Below are positions 43,391 through 52,758 of a stretch of 64,000 nucleotides of DNA, piece after piece. Location of the stretch: NCBI GenBank assembly GCA_945883235.1, contig CAMCXF010000012.1:19910-83909 (forward strand). The letters are read 5' to 3'. A program made the translations under genes and the position numbers. Within the stretch, counting starts at the first letter, position 1. The number at the start of each line of letters is the position of its first letter. Below the pieces are notes generated by a model. The model did not search any database. It was not told the origin of the DNA and saw only the letters and a list, made by a program, of their open reading frames with translations. The DNA comes from Phenylobacterium deserti (GTDB lineage Bacteria; Pseudomonadota; Alphaproteobacteria; Caulobacterales; Caulobacteraceae).

Positions 43391-44878
43391 TCAGGAGCTA
43401 CGTCCTGCGCTGACGTCTTCGGCGCGCTTGAGTTTCTGCGCGGTGGCGATGCCCTCGTGGCGCGTGCGGGTGATCACATAGGGTAGCAGCATCAGCGCCG
43501 AGATGATGGCCAGGATAGCCGGCAGTGGTCCCCAAAGGATCATGAGGTGGCTCTGCAGTGAATCAGGGAGGATGACGCCCACTTGTCTTCCGGCCTCCTT
43601 GGGAAAGCGCAGAAAATCCAGAGCGACGCCAGCAAGCAACTGGCCAAGCCCGGCGGCGGACTTTGACGCGAACCCGAGCCCGGCAAAATAGAGACCCTCC
43701 CGTCGGGCTCCGAACTTCACCTCATGCTCGTCGGCGGCGTCGGCCATCATCGAGGGATAGGCGATGGCGAGGAATCCGGTTCCGACCCCAGCGATAAACA
43801 CACTGCCAGCCAGCCAGGGCAACGCCGCTACCCCCGTGGGCGTCAGGATCCCTGCGGCGCGCAGACTTGGCAGGACAATCCACGTCGCAATGACCACCGC
43901 CAGACCCAGAAGCACTACCGTGCGCTTCTCCATCCGTTTCAGCAGCATCGGGGTAATTGGAACCCCGATGATAAGACCGAAGAGATAGGCGAAGGTGATC
44001 AGCTGGATCGTCTCCGGCAGTACCTTCCAGACAAAGATGTAGGCATGGCTATTGAGTGCGGCGTTCATCCCGACGCCCACATAAATGACCAGGGCGGACA
44101 GGAAGAGTGTCCGGAACGAGGCATTGCGAAAGATCTCGATCACTTCCGGACCCAAGGACCGCAATACGGACGTCTGGGGCGTCCTGGGTTGCGGCAGGCC
44201 CGCCGCGAAGCGCCAGATGCCGAGGCAGCAGATCGCGCCACCTGCGAGACATAGTACCGCCATTGCCCAACCGAACGCCGGATAGCTTCCCTGGCGCTGC
44301 AATCCACCTTCGCCTGCGAAAAACACCGAATAGGCGATGATGGTGATCAGGACGCCGATCAGAATGCCCGCAATCGTGCGATAGGCGACGATGCTGGAGC
44401 GTTCCACATATCCATCGGCCATCTCTGCTCCCAACGCGAAATAGGGCAGGTTGAACACGGATGCGAAACCGCGGACGGCGAGTTTGGTGATCGTCAGCCA
44501 GAGGAAGAGAACGAACGGTGCCACGGCCAGTGGCGGCCCGAACAGAAGCCCGACGGTCAACGCCATCAAGGGTGCGCCCAGAATCATCATTGGGAGGCGG
44601 CGCCCGAATTTCGAACGCACATTGTCTGAAAGCGATCCAATCAGCGGATCCAGCACTGCGTCGACGACCATGCTGATCGCCAGGGCCAGCCCGACGAGGC
44701 TGCCCGACAACCCCAGGACCGCCGTATAGTAGAAGAAGATGAAGGGAGCGACGGTCAGGTAACCGGACTCGACCGACTGTCCAAAGGCGTACAGGAGCTT
44801 GAGGCCGACCTTCAATCGGGGTGGATCGGAAGGCGTCGCCGCGGATGGCCCGTCGGAGCGCTCATCTGCCAATGCCAA
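43391..44878 (-). CDS. GPH-family MFS symporter, copy 2
   Basis: 495 residues, starting at TTG 44878 behind GGGGGAAA. Same architecture as copy 1 with LYAFGQSVESGYLTVAPFIFFYYTAVLGLSG and DPLIGSLSDNVRSKFGRRLP, and it ends in the same SAGRSS tail. Differences are spread throughout, so the duplication is not recent. It lies 114 bases after the carboxylase gene on the same strand, so it could be the last-but-one gene of the IorAB-carboxylase transcription unit. Ligand unknown; sodium- or proton-coupled uptake of a glycoside or an organic acid is expected. Confidence 0.88.
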   Translation of the reverse strand: MALADERSDGPSAATPSDPPRLKVGLKLLYAFGQSVESGYLTVAPFIFFYYTAVLGLSGSLVGLALAISMVVDAVLDPLIGSLSDNVRSKFGRRLPMMILGAPLMALTVGLLFGPPLAVAPFVLFLWLTITKLAVRGFASVFNLPYFALGAEMADGYVERSSIVAYRTIAGILIGVLITIIAYSVFFAGEGGLQRQGSYPAFGWAMAVLCLAGGAICCLGIWRFAAGLPQPRTPQTSVLRSLGPEVIEIFRNASFRTLFLSALVIYVGVGMNAALNSHAYIFVWKVLPETIQLITFAYLFGLIIGVPITPMLLKRMEKRTVVLLGLAVVIATWIVLPSLRAAGILTPTGVAALPWLAGSVFIAGVGTGFLAIAYPSMMADAADEHEVKFGARREGLYFAGLGFASKSAAGLGQLLAGVALDFLRFPKEAGRQVGVILPDSLQSHLMILWGPLPAILAIISALMLLPYVITRTRHEGIATAQKLKRAEDVSAGRSS

Positions 44879-44992
44879 AAACGTTTCCCCCGATTTTTTT
44901 GTTTGTCAGGAGAACGGTAGGCCTTGGGCGAGCACTGGCAACTGTGACCTAGCGTCATCCGCTGTGCGCGCATACGCACTGACCAAAATCGG

Positions 44993-47900
44993 CTACCAGC
45001 TGTCGATCCACCGCAGCTTCTTGCCGGTTCGCGGCGGGATTGGCGGCAGGCTTTTCAGACCCGCGACGATCCAGCGCCGGGTGTCCGCCGGGTCTATCAC
45101 GTCGTCCAGCTGCACACCGCTGCCCTGGCTCAGCGCCTTGCCGCGCGCATAGGCCTGGGCGACCATCTCGTCGAACCTGGCCTTGCGTTCGGCGGGGTCG
45201 ACGATGGCCGCAAGCTCATTGCGGTAGCCCAGCTTGACCGAGCCCTCCAGGCCCATGCCGCCGAACTCTCCGGTGGGCCAGGAGACACAGAACATGGAGC
45301 CCTGATAGCTACCGCCGGTCATGGCGATGGCACCCAGGCCGTAGCTCTTTCGCAGGATCACCGAGAAGATCGGTATGGTGAGGTTCGCGCCGATCACGAA
45401 CAGCCGCGAGCAGTGCCGGATCAGACCGGTCTTCTCCGCCTCCGGACCCACCATGTTGCCCGGTGTGTCGGACAGCGAGACGACCGGGATGTCGAAGGCT
45501 TCGCATAGTTGCAGGAACCGGGCGGCCTTGTCCGACGCATCACTGTCGATGGCACCGCCCAGATGCATCGGATTGTTCGCGAACACACCCACCGGGCGAC
45601 CTTCGATGCGCATGAAGGCGGTGACCATCGCCAGGCCGAATTTGGGCCGCAGTTCCAGCACGCTGTCCTTGTCGGCGATCAGCTCGATGACTTTGCGGAT
45701 ATCGTAAACCCGCAGGCGGTTCTCCGGGATCGCACGGCGCAGCAGGCGCTGGTCGGCGCTGGACCAGTCAGGCAACCGCCCCTGGAAATAGCCGAGGTAC
45801 TTCTTGGCGACGAAGACGGCTTCTTCCTCGTCTTCGACCAGCACATCGATGGTGCCGTTTTCCTGCATCACCTTGATCGGGCCGATCTCTTCGGGGCGGA
45901 AGATGCCAAGCCCGCCGCCCTCCACCATGGCTGGTCCGCCCATGCCCAGCGTCGAGTCCCTGGTGGCGATGATCACGTCGCAGCAGCCGAGAATGGCAGC
46001 ATTCCCCGCAAAGCATCGGCCAGAATTCACCCCCACCAGGGGCACTGCCCCCGACAGGCGACCCCAGAACTCGAACCCCCGGGTAAAGCCGCCGCCCTCG
46101 GTATCGCCCGGCCTGCCGCCGCCGCCCTCGGTGAAAAACACTACCGGCAGCTTCCACCGCTCGGCCAGCTCGGCCATGCGGTCCAGTTTCCAGTGATTGT
46201 TGCCGCCCTGGGTGCCGGCCAGCACGGTGTAGTCATAGCTCATCACTGCACAGCGGGCCTTGTCCTCACCGAACAGGCTCCCGTTCACCTGGGCCAGGCC
46301 CATCAGCATGCCGTCGGCAGGCGTGGTGTCGATAAGTTCTTCCAGGGTATTGCGCCGACGACGGGCGGCCACCACCAGCGGCCCGTACTCCACAAAACTT
46401 CCCGGATCGACCAGATCGGCGACGTTTTCGCGCGCCGTGCGTTGCTTGGTCTTGCGACGCCGGGCAACCGACTCGGGTCGCGCTTCATCCAGAGTGCGGC
46501 GATGGCGGTCCAGTACCTCGGCCAGGTCTGGCCGGATGAAATCGAGGTCGATCGCCTCGGCAACCACCTCGCCCTCTCCAGCGATTTCGGCTTCCTCGAC
46601 ATAGGCCAGGTGATGGTCTTCGAAGACCGTGTCGCCTGCCTCCACGGTGATCTGACGGATGACGCCGGACACCTCGGCGGTGATCACGTGCTCCATTTTC
46701 ATGGCCTCCATGATCATCAACGCCTGCCCCGCGCGCACCGTGTCACCTGTCGCCACGGACACGCTGATCACAGTGCCCTGCAAGGGCGCGCGCAGGGGCC
46801 GGGTTCCCTCCGGGCCTTCGGGTTCATCCTCGGAGGCCTCGACCTCGGCGGTCTCCTTGCCCAGCGCCAGGATCGCCAGGGGATCGACGGTGTCGACCTG
46901 ATACCCGGCGCGCTTCAGGGCCACCCTGGTGCCGGACGCCGGAGTTGTTTCGAAATAGAGCCTACGGTGCGCGTCTGGTGCGTTCGACAGCTCGGCCATG
47001 TGCTCTTCAATAAAGCGCGTATGGACGTCGCCAGACGCCACAGCCGGTTGCCTCAGCAGGGTCTGCAGGAACGCAATGTTCGTGGATGAACCTTCGATAC
47101 GGAACTCCGAGAGGGCGCGGTAGGCCTTCGCCATGGTGGCAGGCAAACCGCCTGCGCCTGAGTGCACGATCAGCTTGGCCAGCAGGCTGTCGAAACGCGC
47201 GCTGGTCCGATAGCCGGCATAGCCGAAGCCATCCACGCGAATCCCGGGCCCCGACGGCGGCTCGAAAGCACTCATGACCCCGCCCGCGGGTCGCGCCGAA
47301 CCGTCTGGGGCCATCGTTTCCAGATTGATACGGACCTGTACGGCATGACCTCTAGGCGCAGGGATCTCAGCCATATTCAGGTGAAGGTCGCCAAGAGTAG
47401 CTCCTGCCGCGATCCGCAGCTGCAAGCCCACCAGGTCCAGACCAAGCACTTCTTCTGTAACGGTGTGCTCGACCTGAAGCCGCGCGTTGCCCTCGATGAA
47501 GACGACGGCGTCGCCGTCGACCAGGAATTCCATAGTGCCAAGGCTCCGGTAGCCGGCGGCCCGTCCCAGCGCGACCGCGTATCCGAACAGGCGCTCCCGG
47601 ATCGCCATCGGCACCGTATCGGCGGGCGCAATTTCCACCACCTTCTGGCGTTGCCGCTGCAGCGAGCATTCGCGGTCGTACAGATGGCTGACCGCTATAC
47701 CGTCCCCGACAATCTGCACCTCGATGTGCCGCGCGCGGGTCAGGAACCGTTCGACATAGAGGTCGCCGTTGCCGAACGCCGACCGGGCCTCGGAGGCGCA
47801 GCGTGCGAACGCTTCGTCCAGATCCACCAGAGCCGTCACCGGCCGCATGCCGCGTCCGCCGCCGCCGGCGACGGCCTTGACCATCACCGGGCCATGGGTC

Positions 47901-48337
47901 GCGAAAAAGGCCTTCGCCTGCTCAAGAGTGGTCGGCCCGTCGGTTCCGGGCAACACCGGCACGCCGCATTGCTGTGCCAACGCCCGCGCCCGGCCCTTGT
48001 CGCCAAACAGTTCAAGTGTGTCCGGGCCTGGTCCGACGAAGGTCAGACCCGCCGCTGCACAAGCCCGCGCGAACGCCGCATTCTCGCTGAGGAACCCATA
48101 TCCCGGATGCACCGCGTCGGCCCCGGAATCGCGGGCCGCAGCCACTACCTGTTCGATGTCGAGATATGCCGCAGGGCCCGAGCCCTTCAGCCCAACCGCC
48201 TGGTCAGTCTTGCGCGTGTGCAGTGACGCTGCATCGTCCTCCGAGAACACCGCGACCGTCGCGATCTCCATCTCGGCAGCGGTCCGCGCGATCCGCACGG
48301 CGATCTCGCCCCGGTTGGCGATCAGAAGCTTTTTCAC
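44993..48337 (-). CDS. single-chain biotin-dependent acyl-CoA carboxylase (BC-BCCP-CT fusion)
   Basis: 1114 residues from GTG 48337, with GGAGGA about 11 bases upstream. Order of domains: biotin carboxylase (about 1-445; KKLLIANRGEIAVRIART, GGGGRGMR), biotinyl domain with Lys547 in MEAMKMEHV, and carboxyltransferase (about 610-1114; TVLAGTQGGNNHWK, RPGDTEGGGF, CVSWPTGEFGGMG). Most bacterial acyl-CoA carboxylases split these into two or three chains; a one-chain version is known as the long-chain LCC type. The substrate could be acetyl-, propionyl-, geranyl- or longer acyl-CoA. It lies downstream of the second IorAB pair, separated by a hairpin repeat. Confidence 0.9.
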   Translation of the reverse strand: MKKLLIANRGEIAVRIARTAAEMEIATVAVFSEDDAASLHTRKTDQAVGLKGSGPAAYLDIEQVVAAARDSGADAVHPGYGFLSENAAFARACAAAGLTFVGPGPDTLELFGDKGRARALAQQCGVPVLPGTDGPTTLEQAKAFFATHGPVMVKAVAGGGGRGMRPVTALVDLDEAFARCASEARSAFGNGDLYVERFLTRARHIEVQIVGDGIAVSHLYDRECSLQRQRQKVVEIAPADTVPMAIRERLFGYAVALGRAAGYRSLGTMEFLVDGDAVVFIEGNARLQVEHTVTEEVLGLDLVGLQLRIAAGATLGDLHLNMAEIPAPRGHAVQVRINLETMAPDGSARPAGGVMSAFEPPSGPGIRVDGFGYAGYRTSARFDSLLAKLIVHSGAGGLPATMAKAYRALSEFRIEGSSTNIAFLQTLLRQPAVASGDVHTRFIEEHMAELSNAPDAHRRLYFETTPASGTRVALKRAGYQVDTVDPLAILALGKETAEVEASEDEPEGPEGTRPLRAPLQGTVISVSVATGDTVRAGQALMIMEAMKMEHVITAEVSGVIRQITVEAGDTVFEDHHLAYVEEAEIAGEGEVVAEAIDLDFIRPDLAEVLDRHRRTLDEARPESVARRRKTKQRTARENVADLVDPGSFVEYGPLVVAARRRRNTLEELIDTTPADGMLMGLAQVNGSLFGEDKARCAVMSYDYTVLAGTQGGNNHWKLDRMAELAERWKLPVVFFTEGGGGRPGDTEGGGFTRGFEFWGRLSGAVPLVGVNSGRCFAGNAAILGCCDVIIATRDSTLGMGGPAMVEGGGLGIFRPEEIGPIKVMQENGTIDVLVEDEEEAVFVAKKYLGYFQGRLPDWSSADQRLLRRAIPENRLRVYDIRKVIELIADKDSVLELRPKFGLAMVTAFMRIEGRPVGVFANNPMHLGGAIDSDASDKAARFLQLCEAFDIPVVSLSDTPGNMVGPEAEKTGLIRHCSRLFVIGANLTIPIFSVILRKSYGLGAIAMTGGSYQGSMFCVSWPTGEFGGMGLEGSVKLGYRNELAAIVDPAERKARFDEMVAQAYARGKALSQGSGVQLDDVIDPADTRRWIVAGLKSLPPIPPRTGKKLRWIDSW

Positions 48338-48344
48338 AGTTGCT

Positions 48345-48487
48345 CGGGTTCCTCCCCCGAAGGGCACACTTCGGGGGAGGGGGACCACGAAGTGGTGGAG
48401 GGGGCGCAACCCGGATGCGAACGCGCCAGCCCCCTCCGTCGGCTTCGCCGCCACCTCCCCCGTCGTCTTCGCGACAAGGGAGGAGCG
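48345..48487. repeat. GC-rich palindromic repeat cluster (REP-like)
   Basis: A run of complementary CCTCCCCC and GGGGGAGG segments between two co-directional genes. The strongest hairpin is CTCCCCCGAAG (48352-48362), loop of 6, CTTCGGGGGAG (48369-48379). Further dyads are CCAC-GAA-GTGG (about 48385-48395), GGCTTCGCC (48441-48449) and GTCG...CGAC (about 48462-48474). The two outer halves are inverted relative to one another. Similar CCCCCTCCGTCGGCTTCGCCG blocks recur in Caulobacteraceae genomes as I recall. The SD of the carboxylase gene lies at the inner edge of this element. Confidence 0.7.
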
Positions 48488-48495
48488 ATGAGGCT

Positions 48496-50700
48496 CTACG
48501 CCTTCAGCATATCCGTCTGGATCGGCAGGCTGCGGATGCGCTTGCCGGTGGCGGCGAAGATGGCGTTGGTGAGCGCCGGGATCGCCGGCGGCAGGGCCGG
48601 TTCGCCCAGACCGGTCGGCGAGAAGTCGGTGATTACGAACTTCACCTCCACCGCCGGGGCTTCGGAGATCCGCATCAATTGGTAGTCGGTGAAGTTGTTC
48701 TGCTCCACCCGGCCGGCGTCGATGGTGATCTGCTGATGAAGCGCCTCTGACAGGCCGTCCAGTACCGAACCCTGCACCTGATTCAGCGCGCCGTGCGGGT
48801 TGATGATCTGACGACCCACATCGGCGGCCACCCAGACCTTCTTCACCTTGATCGCGCCATCCGGTGCGACGGCCACATGGGCTACCTCGGCGAAATAGCC
48901 AAGGTGGCTGAGGTAGCAGGCCACGCCCATGCCCTCGCCCTTGGGCAGTTTGCCCCGGTTTGCCCAGCCCGACATCTCGCCTACTGCCTTCAGCACGCCA
49001 ACCATCCGTGCCGCGCCGTATGAGGCGGGTGCCGTGCCGACCACGGGCTTGTCGCCCAGAAGCTTGATCTGGAAGGCCAGCGGATCAGCCTTGGCCGCAT
49101 GAGCCAGTTCATCGATGAACGACTGGAAGACGAACGCCAGAGCATTGGACCCCGGTGCCCTTAGCGGACCCGTGGGTATGCCGAGCGGTATCGCGCTGAT
49201 CTCGTAGCGCAGGTTGGGGATGAACTGGGCCGGGAATTCCGACCCTGGCATGCCGGCGCTGGAGACCGCAGTGGTCGCCGTGCCGAACGTCACAAAGTGA
49301 TCGTGCAGAGCCACGATATTGCCCGCCGCATCGACGCCGCCCCGGAAGTGGTGGAAGCCGGCCGGCCGGTAGTGGTCGTGCTGCATGTCGTCTTCGCGGG
49401 TCCACACCAGCTTGACCGGCGCGCCGACCTCGCGGGAGATCCAGGCGGCCTCGACCATGTAATCATTGGCCAGACGACGACCGAAACCGCCGCCACCGCG
49501 AACCATGTTGACGGTGATATCCTCGGGCTTCATGCCCAGGGTCCGGGCGCAGAGTTGGCGACCGGGCTCCGGGTTCTGGGTCGGTGCCCAGACCTCGAGT
49601 TTACCGTCCTTGAACTCGGCGGTGCAGTTCTGAGGTTCCAGATTGGCGTGGCTGAGGAACGGATAGAAATAGTTGGCCTCGACCGTCTTGGTGGCACCGG
49701 CCAGCGCGGCATCGACGTCGCCGTCATTACGCGCGGTGCGCTGTCCCTTGCCCGCGGCCAACGTCTTGGCCTGGGCGGCAAAGCCCTTGCTGGACTGGCT
49801 CGAGGTGGGGTGTTCGGCCCATTTGACGTCGAGTTTGTCGCGGCCCTTCTTGGCGGCCCACCAGCTATCGGCGACCACGGCGACGCTGGGCAGCAGGCCC
49901 TGGCCGATCATTCCCTGGGGGAATAGTCCATTGGGGTCGCCCTCGATCACGAAGGCGGTCTTCACACCCTTGACGGCCTTGGCTGCCGCCAGGTCCGCGC
50001 TGGCCACCTTGGCGCCGAACACCGGCGCCTTGATGATGCTGGCGTACAGCATGCCCGGTTGGCGCTGATCGATGCCGAACAGCGGCTGGCCGGTTACGAT
50101 CTTGGCCACGTCGTACTGGGCCATCGGCTTGCCGATGATCCGGTAGGCCTTGGGATCCTTCAGCGTCAGGCTCCTGGGGTCCGGCGGCGTGATGGTCGCG
50201 CAGGCCATGGCCAGTGAACCGTAGGTCCGCGACTTGCCCGACGGCTTGTGGACCACGTTGCCGGGGGTGGTGGTGCAGTCGCCGGGTCCGCAGTTCCACG
50301 CCAATGCCGCAGCCTGGATCATCATGGCGCGAGCCACAGCGCCGACGCGGCGCAACTCGTCCCAGTGGATGGGCGTCGCCATACTGCCGCCCGCGAACTG
50401 GCGGCCGAAAGTCTTGGGATCATTGCCAGCCTGTTCGACGCGGACGTTGGACCACTCCACGTCCAGTTCCTCGGCGATCAGCATCGGCAGCATCGTCTTG
50501 ACGCCCTGGCCGACCTCCGGGTTCTTGGCCATGATGGTGACCACACCGTTGGGGGCCACGCGCACATAGGCATTCAGTGGCTTCAGGCCAGCGTCCTCGG
50601 CATTCGCCTTGGGGGCCACGGCGAACGTCAGTGTCAGGCCGGCGGCGCTGACCGAAGCCAGGATCTCGCGGCGGTTCGCCTTCACGTCATGATAGGTCAT
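48496..50700 (-). CDS. iorB: molybdopterin-binding large subunit of molybdenum hydroxylase, IorB type (second)
   Basis: 734 residues starting at ATG 50700. Tat-type signal NRREILASVSAAGLTLTFAVA with cleavage near ANA. The Mo-cofactor loop is [14 protein letters not shown], and the C terminus GLGEPALPPAIPALTNAIFAATG carries the conserved catalytic Glu. Divergent from the 7.5 kb iorB in length and signal, so the two pairs likely have different substrates. Three bases after the iorA stop; no cytochrome subunit follows. A CoxDE-like pair 7 kb away may serve in its maturation. Confidence 0.91.
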   Translation of the reverse strand: MTYHDVKANRREILASVSAAGLTLTFAVAPKANAEDAGLKPLNAYVRVAPNGVVTIMAKNPEVGQGVKTMLPMLIAEELDVEWSNVRVEQAGNDPKTFGRQFAGGSMATPIHWDELRRVGAVARAMMIQAAALAWNCGPGDCTTTPGNVVHKPSGKSRTYGSLAMACATITPPDPRSLTLKDPKAYRIIGKPMAQYDVAKIVTGQPLFGIDQRQPGMLYASIIKAPVFGAKVASADLAAAKAVKGVKTAFVIEGDPNGLFPQGMIGQGLLPSVAVVADSWWAAKKGRDKLDVKWAEHPTSSQSSKGFAAQAKTLAAGKGQRTARNDGDVDAALAGATKTVEANYFYPFLSHANLEPQNCTAEFKDGKLEVWAPTQNPEPGRQLCARTLGMKPEDITVNMVRGGGGFGRRLANDYMVEAAWISREVGAPVKLVWTREDDMQHDHYRPAGFHHFRGGVDAAGNIVALHDHFVTFGTATTAVSSAGMPGSEFPAQFIPNLRYEISAIPLGIPTGPLRAPGSNALAFVFQSFIDELAHAAKADPLAFQIKLLGDKPVVGTAPASYGAARMVGVLKAVGEMSGWANRGKLPKGEGMGVACYLSHLGYFAEVAHVAVAPDGAIKVKKVWVAADVGRQIINPHGALNQVQGSVLDGLSEALHQQITIDAGRVEQNNFTDYQLMRISEAPAVEVKFVITDFSPTGLGEPALPPAIPALTNAIFAATGKRIRSLPIQTDMLKA

Positions 50701-50703
50701 GGC

Positions 50704-51168
50704 TCAGGCCTCCTTCTGGCCGGAGGCGCGCTTGATGGCGGCGCGGATCCGCGTGTAGGTCGCACAGCGACAGATATTGCCGTTCATGGCCTCATCGATC
50801 TGGGCATCGTTGGGTTTGGGCGTCCGGGTCAACAGGGCCGTGGCCGACATGATCTGGCCGGGCTGGCAGTATCCGCACTGGGCCACGTCCAGCTCCATCC
50901 AGGCCGCCTGGACCTTCTTGCCGACCGCATGCGTGCTCATCGCCTCGATGGTAGTGATTTTCGCCTTGCCGACGCTCTCGGTCGGGATCTGGCAGGACCG
51001 CATCGGCTGGCCATCCACGTGGACAGTGCAAGCCCCGCACGCCGCGACGCCGCAGCCATACTTGGGACCCACGATCCCCAGCGTGTCCCGCAGGGTCCAG
51101 AGCAACGGCGTGTCGCCGTCCACATCGGCGCTAAGCGCCTTTCCATTGACGTTGAGCGTATAGGCCAT
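50704..51168 (-). CDS. iorA: (2Fe-2S) subunit of molybdenum hydroxylase, IorA type (second)
   Basis: 154 residues: [15 protein letters not shown] with following RSC, then CGYCQPGQIMSATALL and CRC (GNICRCATY). Same architecture as the 7.0 kb subunit. It precedes the large subunit by 3 bases, giving the electron-transfer chain of a periplasmic aldehyde or N-heterocycle dehydrogenase. Upstream lie 97 bases before the TPM gene, room for its own promoter. Confidence 0.92.
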   Translation of the reverse strand: MAYTLNVNGKALSADVDGDTPLLWTLRDTLGIVGPKYGCGVAACGACTVHVDGQPMRSCQIPTESVGKAKITTIEAMSTHAVGKKVQAAWMELDVAQCGYCQPGQIMSATALLTRTPKPNDAQIDEAMNGNICRCATYTRIRAAIKRASGQKEA

Positions 51169-51265
51169 GGCCCGGTTCTCTCCCGAATTTGAGCGATATT
51201 ACCTCGCGTTTGTGACGCCGCAAAGCGCGGCTGCATGACAAGCGCGAAATACGGGCTTGAACGCC

Positions 51266-51979
51266 CTAAACCCTCGGCAGAATGACGACCGCGTCGGAGA
51301 GTTCATTGGGGTTGTCGCCGGACCGGGCCGGGAAGTTTTGTGCCAGCACATCCGCGCATTGACCGATCGCGGACCTGAAGCCATCCAGCGCCTCACCACG
51401 CTTCAGGCCGGACGTCAGCGCGGTCATGGCCGTGTCCCAGGTCCGGTCAGCCACCTGGGCGTGAATACTCTCATCGGCGATCAGCTCGGCCATCCGTTCG
51501 GCGATGGAGACATAGATCAGGACGCCGGTGCGCTCGCGCGTGGTGTGCAGGTTTTTGGCCAGGAACTGCGCCTGGGCCTGTCTGCGCACCTGATCAGTTT
51601 TCATCCCGGGCGGCGTCAACCCCAGCCGGACCCTGCGAATTGACACGATCACCAGCGTGGCGGCGAACAGGGCCGCCTGAAGCACCAGGGTGCCGATCAG
51701 TGCCGCGTGTGCGGTCGCTTCTCCGACCCTCTCGACCTGGCTGGCGGTCCAGCCACCGTACATCAACAGGTCGGGCGCGGTGACCCTGATCCCGGACAGC
51801 AAAAGCAGTGCCGGGGCCAGAAGCGCCACGCCGGCCGCCCAGGCGATGGGGGTGCCGTGGTAGTCCGAGCTCTCCGCCGCCACGACGCAATAGATCTCGC
51901 CCGACGTCCGGATTTCGGCTTCGCGCACCGCTGTTTCGATGGCGGCCAGGTCCGGGGGCGAGAGAAGGTCCTTGCTCAT
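51266..51979 (-). CDS. TPM-domain protein, membrane anchored
   Basis: 237 residues from ATG 51979. A TPM (TLP18.3/Psb32) domain without a signal peptide (TSGEIYCVVAAESSDYHGTP), two central hydrophobic stretches (VALLAPALLLLSG and ALIGTLVLQAALFAATLVIV) and a C-terminal part with ERTGVLIYVSIAERMAELIADE. It begins 1 base after the stop of the YgcG-like gene, third in a LemA-YgcG-TPM operon. Such trios are frequent in proteobacteria; the TPM domains may be acid-phosphatase-like or chaperone-like, but no biochemical role is firm. Confidence 0.85.
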   Translation of the reverse strand: MSKDLLSPPDLAAIETAVREAEIRTSGEIYCVVAAESSDYHGTPIAWAAGVALLAPALLLLSGIRVTAPDLLMYGGWTASQVERVGEATAHAALIGTLVLQAALFAATLVIVSIRRVRLGLTPPGMKTDQVRRQAQAQFLAKNLHTTRERTGVLIYVSIAERMAELIADESIHAQVADRTWDTAMTALTSGLKRGEALDGFRSAIGQCADVLAQNFPARSGDNPNELSDAVVILPRV

Positions 51980-51980
51980 T

Positions 51981-52754
51981 TTACCAACGTCCCGAGGCAC
52001 CACCACCACCACCCGATCCGCCCCCACCCGAAAAGCCACCGCCGCCACCGCCACCGCTCCAGCCGCCGCCGCGACCGCTGCTGGACAGCAACGCTGAGGC
52101 CAACCACCACAAGCCCGCGCCGGTGCGGCGTGCGCCAAACGCCCGAAGCGCGCCGGTCAACATCAGGAAGACCACGATGATCATGATGATCACCGGCCAG
52201 CTGGATCCCGGCTTCGCCTTCCGCAACGTATCCTGAGCCGCAGCCTGGGCGACCAGGGCGCGGGCCTCGCTGTCCGGCAGGCTCAGCTGTTTCAGGAGCT
52301 CAGTGGTGCCAGCAACAACACCATCCTCGAACCGGCCCTCCCGGAAAGCGGGCAGCAGGCTGCGCTGGATGATCAGGCTGGAGAGCGCATCGGTCAGCAC
52401 TGGCTCGAGCCCATACCCCACCTCGACCCGCACCGCCTTTTCGTTGGGGGCGACGATCAGGATCACACCGTCATTCTCGGCCTTGCGCCCGATCCCCCAG
52501 GCGCGGAGCAGCTGGTAGCCGTAGTCCTCGATCTCATAGCCCTGAAGGCTGGGCAGGGTGGCGACCACCAGCTGGCGACCGGTCGCTTGTTCGAGTGTGG
52601 CCAGCTCGTCGGTCAGCTTCGCTTCGGCCTCGGCCGACAGCAGCTGCGCGTTGTCGACCACCCGCCCCGTCAGCGGTGGAAAAGTCGGCGCGGCCAGAGT
52701 GACCGCAGGCAACGCCAGCGCCAGCGCGAGGATGATCGCCCTGAACACCGCCAT
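51981..52754 (-). CDS. YgcG-like TPM-domain protein with Gly-rich tail
   Basis: 257 residues from ATG 52754. Signal peptide (AVFRAIILALALALPAVTLAA), TPM domain (GRVVDNAQLLSAEAEAKLTDELATLE in outline, KAENDGVILIVAPNEKAVRVEVGYGLE), a membrane helix (WPVIIMIIVVFLMLTGALRAFG), and a C-terminal tail of Gly/Ser repeats (SGGGGGGGFSG pattern), the hallmark of YgcG proteins. Located in the envelope with its TPM domain in the periplasm. Four bases after lemA; the three genes are co-translated. Confidence 0.9.
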   Translation of the reverse strand: MAVFRAIILALALALPAVTLAAPTFPPLTGRVVDNAQLLSAEAEAKLTDELATLEQATGRQLVVATLPSLQGYEIEDYGYQLLRAWGIGRKAENDGVILIVAPNEKAVRVEVGYGLEPVLTDALSSLIIQRSLLPAFREGRFEDGVVAGTTELLKQLSLPDSEARALVAQAAAQDTLRKAKPGSSWPVIIMIIVVFLMLTGALRAFGARRTGAGLWWLASALLSSSGRGGGWSGGGGGGGFSGGGGSGGGGGASGRW

Positions 52755-52758
52755 CACC

